A stretch of 64,000 nt of DNA from positions 124,001 to 188,000 of the forward strand of contig JAGPYM010000026.1 in NCBI GenBank assembly GCA_020736575.1. The letters are read 5' to 3'. This stretch comes from Thelonectria olida. Taxonomy: Eukaryota > Ascomycota > Sordariomycetes > Hypocreales > Nectriaceae. The notes below the pieces were generated by a model. That model ran no database searches, was not told the origin of the DNA, and saw only the letters and a list, made by a program, of their open reading frames with translations. Each line of letters starts with the position of its first letter. The first letter of the stretch is position 1. Positions 21,461 to 32,278 of the stretch are shown in pieces. The translations under genes and the position numbers were made by a program.

Positions 21461-22606
21461 ATGAGCGAGATCAGGAAATTCCATCTCGGAGACTTCCACC
21501 TTCAGGGCGGCGCAACGCTCCCCGGAGCTTGGATTGCATACAAAACCTTTGGCGATGCCTCCCTGCCAGCAGTCTTGTATCCGACCTGGTTTTCTGGCTC
21601 CATCGCGGACAACGAATGGCTCGTCAGCAAAGACATGACATTAAATTCCGAGAAATACTTCATTATCCTCCCTGCCCTCATCGGAAACGGCCAATCCATC
21701 AGTCCATCCAACTCGGATATTTTCCCATTCCCCGACATTACCTTCTACGACAATGTGCGGGCGCAGCACCAGCTCGTTCAAAGCCTCGGCATCAAGCATC
21801 TACGAGCTGTCCTAGGTTGGTCAATGGGTGCCGCGCAGTCTTTCCAGTGGGCAACCCAGTATCCAGACATGATGGATATTTGCGTGCCATTTTGCGGCTC
21901 AGCTCGAACCTCCCTTCACAACCAGGTCTTCCTCGAAGGCGTCAAAACCGCACTGCTCGCCGCGAAATCTCTCAGCTCCGCTGGAAGTGGCGTGGGTATC
22001 GCCAAGGCACCGAGTCGCAACAAGCCAGAATGGTCCGATCTCGAAAAGGAAGTCGGGCTCAAAGCATTCGGTCGTGGGTACGCTGGCTGGGGCTTTTCGC
22101 AGGCTTTTTATCGAGAGGAGCTGTACAAGTCACACTACAAGGCCGAGAACCTGGAAGATTTCCTCGTGACCTTCTGGGAGAAGTGGGCTTTGAGCAAAGA
22201 CCCGGAGAATCTTCTCGTCATGCTTCGAACCTGGCAGGCAGGAGACGTGAGCAAGCAAGAAGCCTACAATGGCGACTTTGAGAAAGCGCTAGGCGCTATC
22301 AAGGCGAACACGCTGGTTCTCCCATCCAAAACCGATCTTTACTTTCCGTGCGTTGCTCCTAACATCATGCTCAGACATCGATGCTAATCAACTGTTATTA
22401 GACCCGAGGATTCACTGTACGAGGTGTCATGCATGAATGCAGACAGAGGAAAACTTGACGTTTTCCCTTCTATCTGGGGTCACTGGGCTGGAGGGCCCCC
22501 GGGAAACATGGATGACGTGAGGTGGTTGGACGAGAGACTGGCAAAGATTTTCGCAGATACGCCAGTTGGTCTCGTTGAGAGCCTTGACAATCTGAAGATA
22601 CACTGA
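21461..22606 (+). CDS. alpha/beta hydrolase of the homoserine O-acetyltransferase (MET2-like) family
   Basis: A two-exon gene (21461-22347 and 22402-22606) giving 363 residues. Signature elements: FGDASLPAVLYPTWFSG (strand and oxyanion-hole region), NGQSISPSNS, and the nucleophile elbow LGWSMGAAQSFQWA with Ser in GWSMG. A lid region and a C-terminal Asp/His part follow (LVLPSKTDLYF, then IWGHWAGGP with the His). Such fungal proteins are often annotated as homoserine acetyltransferases, but many are shorter relatives acting as esterases or acyltransferases on other substrates. Methionine synthesis should not be assumed. It is divergent from the formamidase, which may mean shared regulation. 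Confidence 0.85.
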
Positions 22607-23240
22607 AAGCGATGGTATTTTATGAGAATAGTAATCATGGATAGAATGGAGTAAGACTTGGTTCAACCGAAAATCTCTACATCATCTATATCGCGAACTA
22701 GAATGAACGAATCACTTAGCTCTTTGATGCGAGAAGATGGTGGGGTGGAAAGTGTCGGACTCCAGGAGTTCCCCTTAGTTTCAATATCACACCTATACTA
22801 AGATGCCAGCTGATACCACACTCGTAATTCACGATCCAGATCCAATCTCCCCAGCTAGCAGACTACACGTGAATTGCCGTGCTCGTCCCGGGTTGTGCCA
22901 GTAGTCCCCTTATGCGGCACTTACTGCGACCATTGTGGAACCAGATGTGCTGAGCATCTACGACTACTAGATGGCTCGAGTCTAGGTTTAATGGCCAGCA
23001 GGATTCGCTCAGACTCAGCTTGAAAGAGAAGTTATGAATCCTTTTCATCTCAAGGCATAGAAATCATTAAATTGCTTTGTTACTTATGTTACGTGTATCA
23101 CCGAATCTCAACTAACTAGGTGGGTAGGTATCATATGCGACTCACCTCATAGCCACGTTTGTTTGTTCATAAAATGAGGGTATTCCAAGACAAGTGGCTA
23201 ATAACAATCATATTAAGGAAGACGCGCCATCGCAATCTCA
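22607..23240. other. intergenic, tail-to-tail
   Basis: About 630 bp between two convergent genes. It includes the motif ACTAGGTGGGTAGG near 23115. No gene seen. Confidence 0.5.
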
Positions 23241-24733
23241 TCAAACCAAGGCCAACACCATAACCGGCCCAACTACCCACCCGAGAACAAGAGTCAAGAC
23301 TCCAACCGGACTTCTGAATGAGTTGGCGGCGCTGTCATTATTACCAGAGCTCGCACTACTAGCAGTAGCCGTTGTCCCCTGGCTGCCTGTTGCACCGTCA
23401 TTCTCGCTCTCGCTTTCCGATGTTTCCGTCGTTGTCGGGTTGGCGAGAGACAAGCCCAAGGCGCAATTCTCGCTCAATGACAAGACGTCGCCGACATCGT
23501 TCGTGGCTTCCATCTCCGGACAGGAGAATCCGAGATCAGATGGAGCTTGGGTGATTGTGATTGTAACGGTCGAAGTAGAAGTGAACCCTCGAGTAGACGT
23601 TGACGTAATCGTGCTCGTAAATGGCGCTTTGCAGGACGCCTGTCGCGGTCGAACTTTGAAACTGCCCGAATCCGATGATGTAGGTTCGGTCTCCTCTGAG
23701 GTTGTGCTCGGTGGTTCGTATGAGAGACCACAGTCGGTGCCGAGAACCAATGTCCCGTCTTCGTCGTTCGAGGCCGTCATAGGCACACAGGTGAAGCCCT
23801 CGGGCTCCTCTTCCTCCTCAACCTTTGTCACTCTGATAGTCCTCGTCCGCCATGTCGTCGTGCTTCGCGTAGTGATAACCGTCTTTGTCTCGTCAGGACA
23901 TCTTGAGCAGAATCCGTTCGATCCACAGTACGCTATGTCTGTACAGCATTCGTTATCGCAGCAGGTGTTGTCGTTGTCACACGATCCCCCGTCGCAGCAA
24001 ATTTCGGTTTTCGGATTGTAACATGCGCGGCTGGAGCAACACTTGTCGCTCTTGGGACAAGCATAAGGAGTGCCGCCTGTATCGCAGCAAGTCTGCGTGT
24101 CGGGGTCGTAGCACTTGGTGCTCCCACAAGGCTTTTGCCCAGAAGGACAACAGCCGCCGGTCACACAGTCGTAGCCCTTTGGACATCGCGTGCTGGTGGA
24201 TGAGCAGCATATATGAGTGTCCGAGTTGTAGCAGCCACTGCTTCCGCACTGCTCTTGACCAGATGGGCAGCAGCCTCCCGGTTGGCATTCTTGGTCGTCC
24301 CGGCAGACAAGGCCGTTCTCACAACACTTTTGCGAATCCGGGTAGTAACATTTGTTGCTCCCGCATTGTTCCGAAGTGCCTTCGCAGCAACCATATGCGA
24401 CGCAGTTGTAGCCGTTGGCACAGCATCTCCCGTTCGAGCACAGGTCTTCTCAATGTTAGTAACCCTTGACGGTGGTGTTGATGTGATGAGCTCACGGTAT
24501 CCGCTATAGCAACTTTGCCTGGCGATCAATTCGTTGGAGAATCCTCTTGCGTCTAGCTCAATGGCAGAAAAGTTGGCTGTAGCGACAAAGTCTTCAAAAC
24601 TGCCAGAGCCGCCGGGTTTGAAATCGCTCAGTTGGTTGGTAGACAACTGGAAAGATTGCTTCAACTGCAGGTCGACAACCGACAAGACAACGTCGGCCCA
24701 GAGGGCAAGGATTGGGACCAAGACTCGCATCAT
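23241..24733 (-). CDS. secreted cysteine-rich repeat protein, probable GPI anchor
   Basis: A 480-residue extracellular protein from two exons (24733-24496 and 24445-23241). It starts with a signal peptide (MMRVLVPILALWADVVLS). After a short N-terminal region come about six tandem units of roughly 25-30 residues rich in paired cysteines. A typical unit reads GGCCPSGQ..CGS..CY....TQ.CC, granulin-like in spacing. Examples are CCEGTSEQCGSNKCYYPD, GGCCPSGQEQCGSSGCY and GGCCPSGQKPCGSTKCYDPD. The second half is Ser/Thr-rich with two similar FTC/FSCPxM-A-ND modules (GFTCVPMTASNDEDG and GFSCPEMEATNDVGD). The end is a hydrophobic tail after a Ser/Asn-rich stretch, fitting a GPI signal. Role is unknown; a cell-wall or surface protein is likely. 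Confidence 0.8.
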
Positions 24734-26770
24734 GATGGAGATGGGGCCCGGAAATCACAAACGATTCAATGACGGCATTACAATTAATGAGAGAAAGGGA
24801 GACAGAAGCGCCTATCGCCACTCCATGGCCGACCACCCGAATATAAGGCCGCAGCCTCGTCTAAATGCCTCGGGGCCATGCCCTGGACAAACCATCACGG
24901 GACAACAATACCCACTTACTCTTGATCCCATCAGAAGCAGGTTTCGCTGTTTCTATTTGCGAAGGTGACATGGCCAAGAATTAAGCCAGGAATAAGCCTA
25001 GAGACTTCCCCTGCTAGTACCTGTGCCACGGTTCAGCTTTCATGCAGGTGTATCGAGAGGGAAACAGGTCCGACGATCCAGCCACGTCGTGTGAATGGTG
25101 ACTCTTTAAGGATAGCAATGCGGAATTGGTCAGACGTCTTATTCGTTGCGGACTTTGGCAAGAGGTGTTGTTCATTGCGGACTTTGTTCAAACGGGCGAG
25201 ATTCTCCGGGGAAGCACATCGCGGAGGCCGTCATGGCGAATATGCGAAGCCTGGAACCTGGGCTGATCCCGGATGCAGCTCCCGGGAGGCAATTACAGAG
25301 ATAAGAGCGCGGGAGGGGTACCCCGACTTGGATCCTTCGGCCTCGTCTGGGTGCTGCTTCACGCAATCATTTCCCCTCATCTGCCCACGCACTTGTTGAG
25401 CCAACAGGATTCTGATACATTAGCTTGAGAGACTAACCTCTCCAAGTTTGGCCACCAATTCGTCCAGGATTCACTAGCTCACCACCAATTCTGACTTGAA
25501 GAGCTTTGGGCTCGTGGATGGTTCTTCCCGATGAGAACCAATAATTTGATCGAGGCCATCGTCGTTGAACGGGCGCCATATGCAAGCCTCGTCAAGCCAC
25601 CATCGTTCATGGTGAGATTGGATCTCTGTCAAGGCTTAGTGGCGCCATCATCGAGGCCCTCATATGTGCCGATCATAACACACCTCGTGCAGCATTTGAA
25701 CCGAGTGTTCGCACACGTCTTGGCGTACTCGCTTATTCCAGCTTTAGCAACCGTTGAAAGACCCTGGTCGACGATCCTCAAAGGGCGACGAGTGCGAGCG
25801 ATTTGAGCTGGACCAGTTGATGATTACCTATCAAGAGTGCCAAAATGTTGATTCTTATCTCGTGAGCAGTAAAAAACTATGTATGATTGTCTCTCTCGTT
25901 TGGCCCCATCACGTCATTGTCATCCCAGTAACTTCGCAATTCAGGCGTCTTTAAGCATAAATCGTGATTCCTCGGAGCTCGGCAATGAGAAGCTTGGCTT
26001 TAATCCTAGTTGCAACATCGTAAGGTCAACCGGTCCCAACTCTTGCATGTCCAATTTGCCGTGATCTTGTGCGTACATATGCAATCGAGGTGACATATGA
26101 GTGAATTGTTCTTCTATGTATACATGTAAACTCAAGTCCATGCCCTTTACACATCCACATGGTTTCCTTGGATTTTGACTTCAGTCGACTCAAGTGCGGG
26201 TTCTCACATCATGCAATGGATTAGAGCGAGATTCTTGTTGGGATACCTTGACTCAGTGTAAAACAAATTTACAGGCAATCCCACATTTTACCGAGTATCC
26301 ATCATTCCAGCTGAACTGCACGACCATTTACTGTCTATAGGCACTACTTTAGACATGGACAAGATGATAAATGAGACATGCAGCCACTATATTCTTCGTC
26401 ACGATGCATGGTTTCTGCATGAGACGAGACATGGAACTGCCACGTGGACTCGATGACCACATCACCGAGATCGCGTAATTCTAGATCTCTCGTTGCAGTG
26501 CATCTACTGATAGCAAAATTAAAATCACTTGTCAAGTCAGCAGGTGTCTTGGCCATGGCTGAATGGCCCCGGCCTCTGCTCAGTCTGGTAAGTAGGGAAT
26601 GCTTGTGAAGTATTAGGGATAGTGGACTCGGACCATGTGGCGTATCAAGGTTGAATCAAGGGATAGATATGAATCAAGCATCTCCGTCGAAGTGAATAGC
26701 TTCGAGCGCATTTAATAGCTATCTAACGTATCTTATCACAGGACTTGGTCTCATCCACGACATTCTTACT
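24734..26770. other. gene-poor intergenic tract
   Basis: About 2 kb between the start of the cysteine-rich gene and the 3' end of the SnoaL-like gene. No ORF with coding character, repeat or RNA gene was identified. It must contain the promoter of the cysteine-rich gene near 24734-25200. Confidence 0.45.
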
Positions 26771-27615
26771 TCAAGAGGACTGGCTCATGAAAGGGCATGC
26801 CGCTTGCGCAGCGGCAGCTACTTCACTGGAGCCACCTCCTTCGCCCGTTCCTTCATCCATTTGTCTAAACATGTCCATTGGGTCAAAGTAGATGTCGAGA
26901 TCAACGATGCGCAAGTCCTCATCGAGTTCCGCAACAGTCATCCCCTTAACATCAATGACCTTGCCGGTCGACTTGAGCGTAACCTTTTCGCCACGACTAG
27001 AAATAGTGTCAGAACACGAAGACGCATGGTCGTGGACTGTGACTTACTCATTCTTCGCGCTGTAATCGTTTTGGAACGTACCCCAGTGCCGCCATTTGAA
27101 AGCAACCTTGGGAGGACCGCTATACACTTCCAAAACTTCCCAGGCAAAAGTGGGCATCATGCGCTTGAACGTCTTGTGGCTGGTGGAAAAGTCCATGTGC
27201 TCAGGGCTGTAGTACTTGTTCGGCTCAATGAGGGCATTGTAGGTGCCGATCTTGGCCATTGCCTCGGCAGGTTGAGGAGGGCCGCCGTTGAGACGGAATT
27301 GGTACTTCTTGTGGTTGATTGTGCGCCATTCTTCTGGGTTTGGTTTATAGGAGGCTTCAATCTCCCAGTTTTTGACCACGTTCTCGACGAGCTCTTGCAG
27401 ACTGCCCGCCTTGTGGTTCATCACCTTGGCTGAAGTCATCTTTAGCAACAGGTAGTGATTAGACGTCAAGCGCAGCGGCACTCACTGTCTCGCCACGCTT
27501 CTCGGTTCTTTGTGTAGTCTGGTTTTCTTCCGAACCTCCACGTGGCGTCATCCTCGAGAACGGCGTCAGGGGAGAGGAAATAATCGGGAAATGCAGGTGC
27601 TTCGTTGGAACCCAT
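26771..27615 (-). CDS. SnoaL-like pathogen-related protein homologue
   Basis: A three-exon gene (27615-27486, 27429-27048 and 26996-26771) giving 245 residues. The central region, with KNWEIEASYKPNPEEWRTIN, AKIGTYNALIE, FKRMMPTFAWEVLEVYSGPP and VAFKWRHWG, matches the fold and wording of plant pathogen-related (PRp-type) and SnoaL-like NTF2-fold proteins. The next segment (VIDVKGMTVAELDED, then RIVDLDIYFDPMDMF) completes that fold. The open frame runs further upstream than ATG 27615, but only from a GTG; the Met before GSNEAPAFPDY is the better start. The enzymatic role is unknown; relatives bind or isomerise small hydrophobic molecules. The second exon start is chosen at 27429 to keep frame, giving RDT-KVMNHK. 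Confidence 0.75.
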
Positions 27616-30002
27616 GTTGGATAGCCAGTAGCGGGATAAACGTGTGCCGGTTGTGATGGTCCTCAAGTCATATACCTGGGCGTCACTGTCACTGCTGGTG
27701 GCGGCGGAGCTGATAGAAGTGAAAATACGATCCAGACCACTTCTCAAGTCCAAGGGCTTATCCCGTCCCTTTATAATCACGGCACCGCCCTGCAGAATTC
27801 CCCCTCAGAATCTTCCGTGTTGGCTGCACCATTGTGTAGGGTCCCGATACCACGTACGCCACTCTGCACGTCTTACCATTTTAGCGTTGTCTCACCGTTA
27901 TTACCACCTGGAACAGGTCCTCTGCATGACAGCTGAGCCCACCAACTGGCTTAGATGCATCGGCGGCTCGTGGTGTGGGAGTCTTGCAGAAATGCAAAGG
28001 CTCCCTGGGTCTACTCAATGTCTCAGGGTGTGCGTGTTGCGCCTCTGGCCACATATGCCATCGGAGATATTCCAGTAGTTTTGTGGACGATCATGTCAAA
28101 TCTGCATGAAGACTTCAAGTAGCAGACCACGAGAATGCATGTGACGCGTTAATGGCTGTTCCACAGCATTCCATCCCGAAGTGCCTCGGGTGCCGGAATG
28201 CCGTCGCGAATGGGCGAGACCGTTGAATGTAGGCATGAACCCTGAAGACCCGCGCAGGCGCAGCGAGCCAAAGAAATACGTTTCATTATTAAACGGATCC
28301 GCATTCCTTGCATCGGTTGAGGTGCATGTCTCCGATTGAGTGTGTCTTGGTACCGGTAGTAGATTGCAAATCGTGATCGATCGGAAATTTATCAAGTGAC
28401 CTTGACCTGGACACACCTGGACACACATGAATCAACATGGGCCCATCCTACCAGAGGTATCTGAAGTCTTGGAAAGATCAGGAACAATGGGTGAGCCAAG
28501 GGGTCGGCCCGGACCCGACTACCTGGCCAGTGAGGTGAAGATAATTACCGCAGGATGCATTAGTCCCTCGGCTTGCTCTAGGGCACGAGCAAGAAGGTTG
28601 CCCATGGCTGCAGCTATTCTAACCGAGGACACCAAGAGGCGCACACATGTTTGCAGCCAGATAAGCATACATGGTAATTGGCTGGGAGGCGTTTGAGGCC
28701 AAGTACCTAGCCAAGACATAACAACGAGATGCATCAGGGTAGGTGTATCTCCTTAGATGAGAATACCTTGACTGATCCATCTTGTACACTTCCGCGTCTC
28801 GAAGAGCAATACTATAGGTAGGTAGAATTAGAGATGGGCGCATTTAGCTTCACTTTCTTACTTCTGTTCCCGTGCAAGGTTTCTATTGACGCAATGTTAA
28901 AGCTAACGTGCACATAGCAAATGAACTCTCAATGACAGACTCTGATATTCTAGCAATGGAGCCTTCCATTTGAAAGTGGTTGCCTAGGTAGATCTTTGTA
29001 CTAACGCAGTGTCTATTGGGGCATCAAATGTCATTGTAGGGAGTTTGGTCCGCGCTGAAGGGGGAGTGAAAGGTGTCTTGTATTTATGCATGGAAAAAAA
29101 AAGCCGTGTTCACTCACAAAGAGGTCGTTACTTGAATGATATAACTTGTTATTCGTCACTTCTCAACAGGGTTCTTTCTTTCGATGAAAAACTTACCTGC
29201 CTACTCTGTCATCGACCAGTGTTTACGCCCCAGTGAGAACTGCGAGATGATGTGGCACAGCCATCGTGTTGCACTCGTCACATGAGAGGGGCAGCCTCGT
29301 ACCTAAAGTAACTAAAGAACGCAGGACAATCCCCAGGTAGCAGGGTATTTAGTCGACGCATCGGAATGCCCGAGCCTGCGCTTAATATCCCTCGACGGCG
29401 ACGTCATTGTCCTCGGGGTTCCTTGGACGCTTGTCGGGCGAGATCCAGCCCCAGCAATCCGGGGATAAGCTTGTCGCTGTGCATCAGCAGCCAGGGGCTG
29501 AATTGATCACAAGCACGGCTTCACGAGGCGTCTTCGGTGGCAGATTGGGCGTGGTGGTGCGTTTCCAGGGGCTGTGCAAAATCCTCAGCTAGACGCAAAA
29601 CTGATAAGCGTATATATCGCATCCTCGCTCGTGCCGCCGGCTAGAACGGTTCCAGAAGGCTAATTTCAGGGCCAACACGCATACTTCGAACGGAGGCTGC
29701 GGAGGAAGAAACGAGCCGGGCTTCTGCGATAAGCTGTCGCCTGGTCGAATGATGTGCCAAGCGGTGTGCTCCCCGGCCATGTTCGCGTGAGCGCAGCTGA
29801 GCCACGAAGTACGAGCTGCCTCATCAACGGTTGTCATCGCTTAGCCACCGAGTGACGAAAGGGTAATCATCAGTGTTCACTTGATCAAAGTTAGTTTCAA
29901 CAGAAAAACAATAAAAAGACAGCTTCACCATCAGTCTCTCTCGTTCTTTGCTCAATCATCAATACCCAAACAACCATACCTTGTTCCTCTGCAAGACGCG
30001 CA
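27616..30002. other. gene-poor intergenic tract
   Basis: About 2.4 kb between divergent genes without a supportable ORF. It holds several CTAGGTA-type motifs (28704, 28815 and 28981 regions). The last 100 bp form the leader of the small His/Gly-rich gene. Confidence 0.45.
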
Positions 30003-30464
30003 ATGTGTCTACCAAATCTCTTTCGCAAGAAGAAGAGGGGTGTAGAGCCGCCCGTGAGGCAGTCTACTCCTACTGCCCGGCCCCTCATCCCCTCACAGCC
30101 CGCGCAACAATCGCGGCGACGGACGGCGGTTCCAAAAAGGGCTTATCGTCAAGACAATTCCCTCGCCGCCAGCTACTTTGCCGCGAACTACGCGTCGTCT
30201 CACGACTACGGCGGAACCTATGGAGGAGGATACGTCGGGGATGATGGCGCACCACCCCGCAACGACCACGGGCATTCGGGTCACGGACACGATCATGGAC
30301 ATGGCAATGATCACAGCCACGGGCACGATCATGGATACAGCGGCGGACACGATTCGCACAGCGGCGGACACGATTCGCACAGCGGCGGATGGGGAGGCGG
30401 CCACGATAGCGGCGGTGGAGGAGGAGGAGATGGAGGTGGCGGAGGCGGCGGCGGTGGTGATTAA
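30003..30464 (+). CDS. small His/Gly-rich protein with MCL start
   Basis: A 153-residue single-exon ORF. The N-terminus MCLPNLFRKKKRG joins a cysteine at position 2 to a strongly basic patch. A Pro/Gln-rich linker and an aromatic region (ASYFAANYASSHDYGGTYGG) follow. The tail is low-complexity: alternating HGH/HDHGHG, two GGHDSHS repeats, then poly-Gly ending in D. The composition suggests metal binding or phase-separating behaviour, and Cys2 plus basic residues could anchor it to membranes by palmitoylation; both are inference. A related gene lies 0.9 kb downstream on the same strand. Confidence 0.55.
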   Translation: MCLPNLFRKKKRGVEPPVRQSTPTARPLIPSQPAQQSRRRTAVPKRAYRQDNSLAASYFAANYASSHDYGGTYGGGYVGDDGAPPRNDHGHSGHGHDHGHGNDHSHGHDHGYSGGHDSHSGGHDSHSGGWGGGHDSGGGGGGDGGGGGGGGGD

Positions 30465-31398
30465 GAGACGCGTTGGGAATATGTTCAATGAAGCTACGAT
30501 TTTGTTTGTTTCTAGCGAGTTTTGATTCAATCAGCGGGTTAGGGAGCTAGGCTTATTACATTACAACTGATACCCATCATTAAGTCTCCGCATTAACTAT
30601 CCCATGGCCGACTTGACATTGAGGTCAATAGAGTGATGACTGAATGATCACCCTTGCGTCTGCATGGACGGCGCCCGCCTTGGCTGCACGTTGAACCAAG
30701 GCGGCCTCCGAGATGGGAGATTGTCACGTCCAGCCTCCAGGAACGTTAACTGTCAGACCAGCTTCTAGAAGCCATGTCACTGCGGCCGAATTCCGAACGG
30801 TGTCGCAGAAGTCCCCAGTGACCCAACAAGTGAAGAGTGAGGCTGGCGCTCTCGCTGAGCGATTTACCATCGACGGAGGGGCAGTGGACCGCTCAGCCTT
30901 CGACATGATGCCAGGCTCCAGCGTTGAAACAGTGAAACTCCCCGAGCTGAAGATTAATCGCGTGGCGCCCCGATGATCGACATGTCTGTCCGTTGCTCTC
31001 GGGCGAAAGAAGACGTCTTGGCCTGCATCAATTCCGCGCTGTCATGGAACATCCATCGAGGATCCTGAACGTTTGCCGGGCAGTTTATCTGGGTTTGGGC
31101 TCTGAAGGTCCATCGGCCAGGCTTTCTGTTGGTTGTTGGACAGGGCAATACTTTGTCTTATGACAATCCTACCGTGAGCCTGCATCCAGCTCTCCACAGA
31201 GCAGTCAACCTGGGCTGACTCATGACGGCAATAATAAGCAAGGCGAGAAACGCGAAGATACTCAGAATCAAGATATATAGTTGCCAATCGCGAGCCCTCA
31301 GTCTCGATTGTATATCAGCCATCAGCTCCCTTCATGCAATTACTTTCTCGAATCTCGTCACAATCTTTGCCAGGCTGCAACGGGCCCTGATCCTCACC
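30465..31398. other. intergenic between two related small genes
   Basis: About 930 bp. An ORF at 30713-30976 has no recognisable feature. A TATA-like ATATATAG lies near 31274, about 125 bp before the next ATG. Confidence 0.4.
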
Positions 31399-32022
31399 AT
31401 GTGCCTCAACATCCGATTCCCGTGGTCCAAGAAGCCACAAGCAACTGAAAAGCCAGAAGAGAATGCTAGGGTCGCATCAACGCCTGCGCAACAGGTCATC
31501 AGCGTTCCCACCCCGGTCCAAACTTCAACTGGCCAAAAAGAAACCACGCAGAAGAGTTACACCGAGAAGTACGACGCCAAAAAGGCCGAAGAAGAGGCAG
31601 CGAAGCGCAGGAAGGCCCAAGGGGGCAGCGCTCCAACCAACCTGTCCTCAACGAACCCTGCCAATCCTAATAACCCCAACAATATCGCCTTGAACGTGAT
31701 GATGATGGACTCTATTGACGAGCCTTCGGAGAAGAAGGACACCAGCGACACCAAGACCGCCCACGACAACAAGGTCGACTCAACCGTTGACACCACCCCC
31801 AAAGTCGAAAGCACCACCGCAAGCTTCTCCGGCTCTTCAACGGTCAAGCCTTCGCACAGCTATAACACGTACAGCAGCCACAGCCACAGCTATGGCACGA
31901 GCAGCTATTCTGGCGGAGGCCATAGCAGGAGCCATGATTACAGCGATTACAGCGGAGGCGGAAGCAGCGGCGGCGGCGGCGGCGGCGGCGGCGGCAGCGG
32001 AGGTGGTTCTTCAGACTATTAG
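31399..32022 (+). CDS. small Ser/Gly/Tyr-rich protein with MCL start (paralogue of 30003 gene)
   Basis: A 207-residue single-exon ORF starting MCLNIRFPWSKKPQ, parallel to MCLPNLFRKKKRG of the upstream gene. A Lys/Glu-rich helical middle (SYTEKYDAKKAEEEAAKRRK) and an Asn/Pro stretch (NPANPNNPNN) are followed by a Ser/His/Tyr tail (SHSHSYGTSSYSGGGHSRSH) and a poly-Gly run ending SSDY. The open frame extends upstream to 31222, but this ATG gives the shared start. Function is unknown. The matching start, tail type and tandem placement suggest a duplicated, diverged pair. Confidence 0.55.
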   Translation: MCLNIRFPWSKKPQATEKPEENARVASTPAQQVISVPTPVQTSTGQKETTQKSYTEKYDAKKAEEEAAKRRKAQGGSAPTNLSSTNPANPNNPNNIALNVMMMDSIDEPSEKKDTSDTKTAHDNKVDSTVDTTPKVESTTASFSGSSTVKPSHSYNTYSSHSHSYGTSSYSGGGHSRSHDYSDYSGGGSSGGGGGGGGGSGGGSSDY

Positions 32023-32278
32023 ATTAAATAGTCGGTTATTGTGTTTGATTTGCAGATTAGTTTTGTCTTTTGCAGCTCATACGAAATCATTAAATGCGCG
32101 AAATAGACGTCACTTGGATAACTCCAGACATGTCAGAAAATCATATCCATATTCTATTTGTCAATCTAAGGAACTAAGATCTATTTACCCAATGCCATCT
32201 GCCAGCTGTAACTATGCAGAACCCTCCCCGTTCATGTTGTACGGTGAATCAGCCAACCAGTACGAGCTCCAAACATTC

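Noticed and set aside
23194..24021. 275-codon plus-strand ORF over the cysteine-rich gene
   Set aside because: Antisense to the minus-strand gene, which has a signal peptide and regular Cys repeats; the plus frame shows only mirrored composition.
30093..30530. Minus-strand Val/Ala/Ile-rich ORF resembling a membrane protein
   Set aside because: Mirror image of the His/Gly repeat region on the plus strand.
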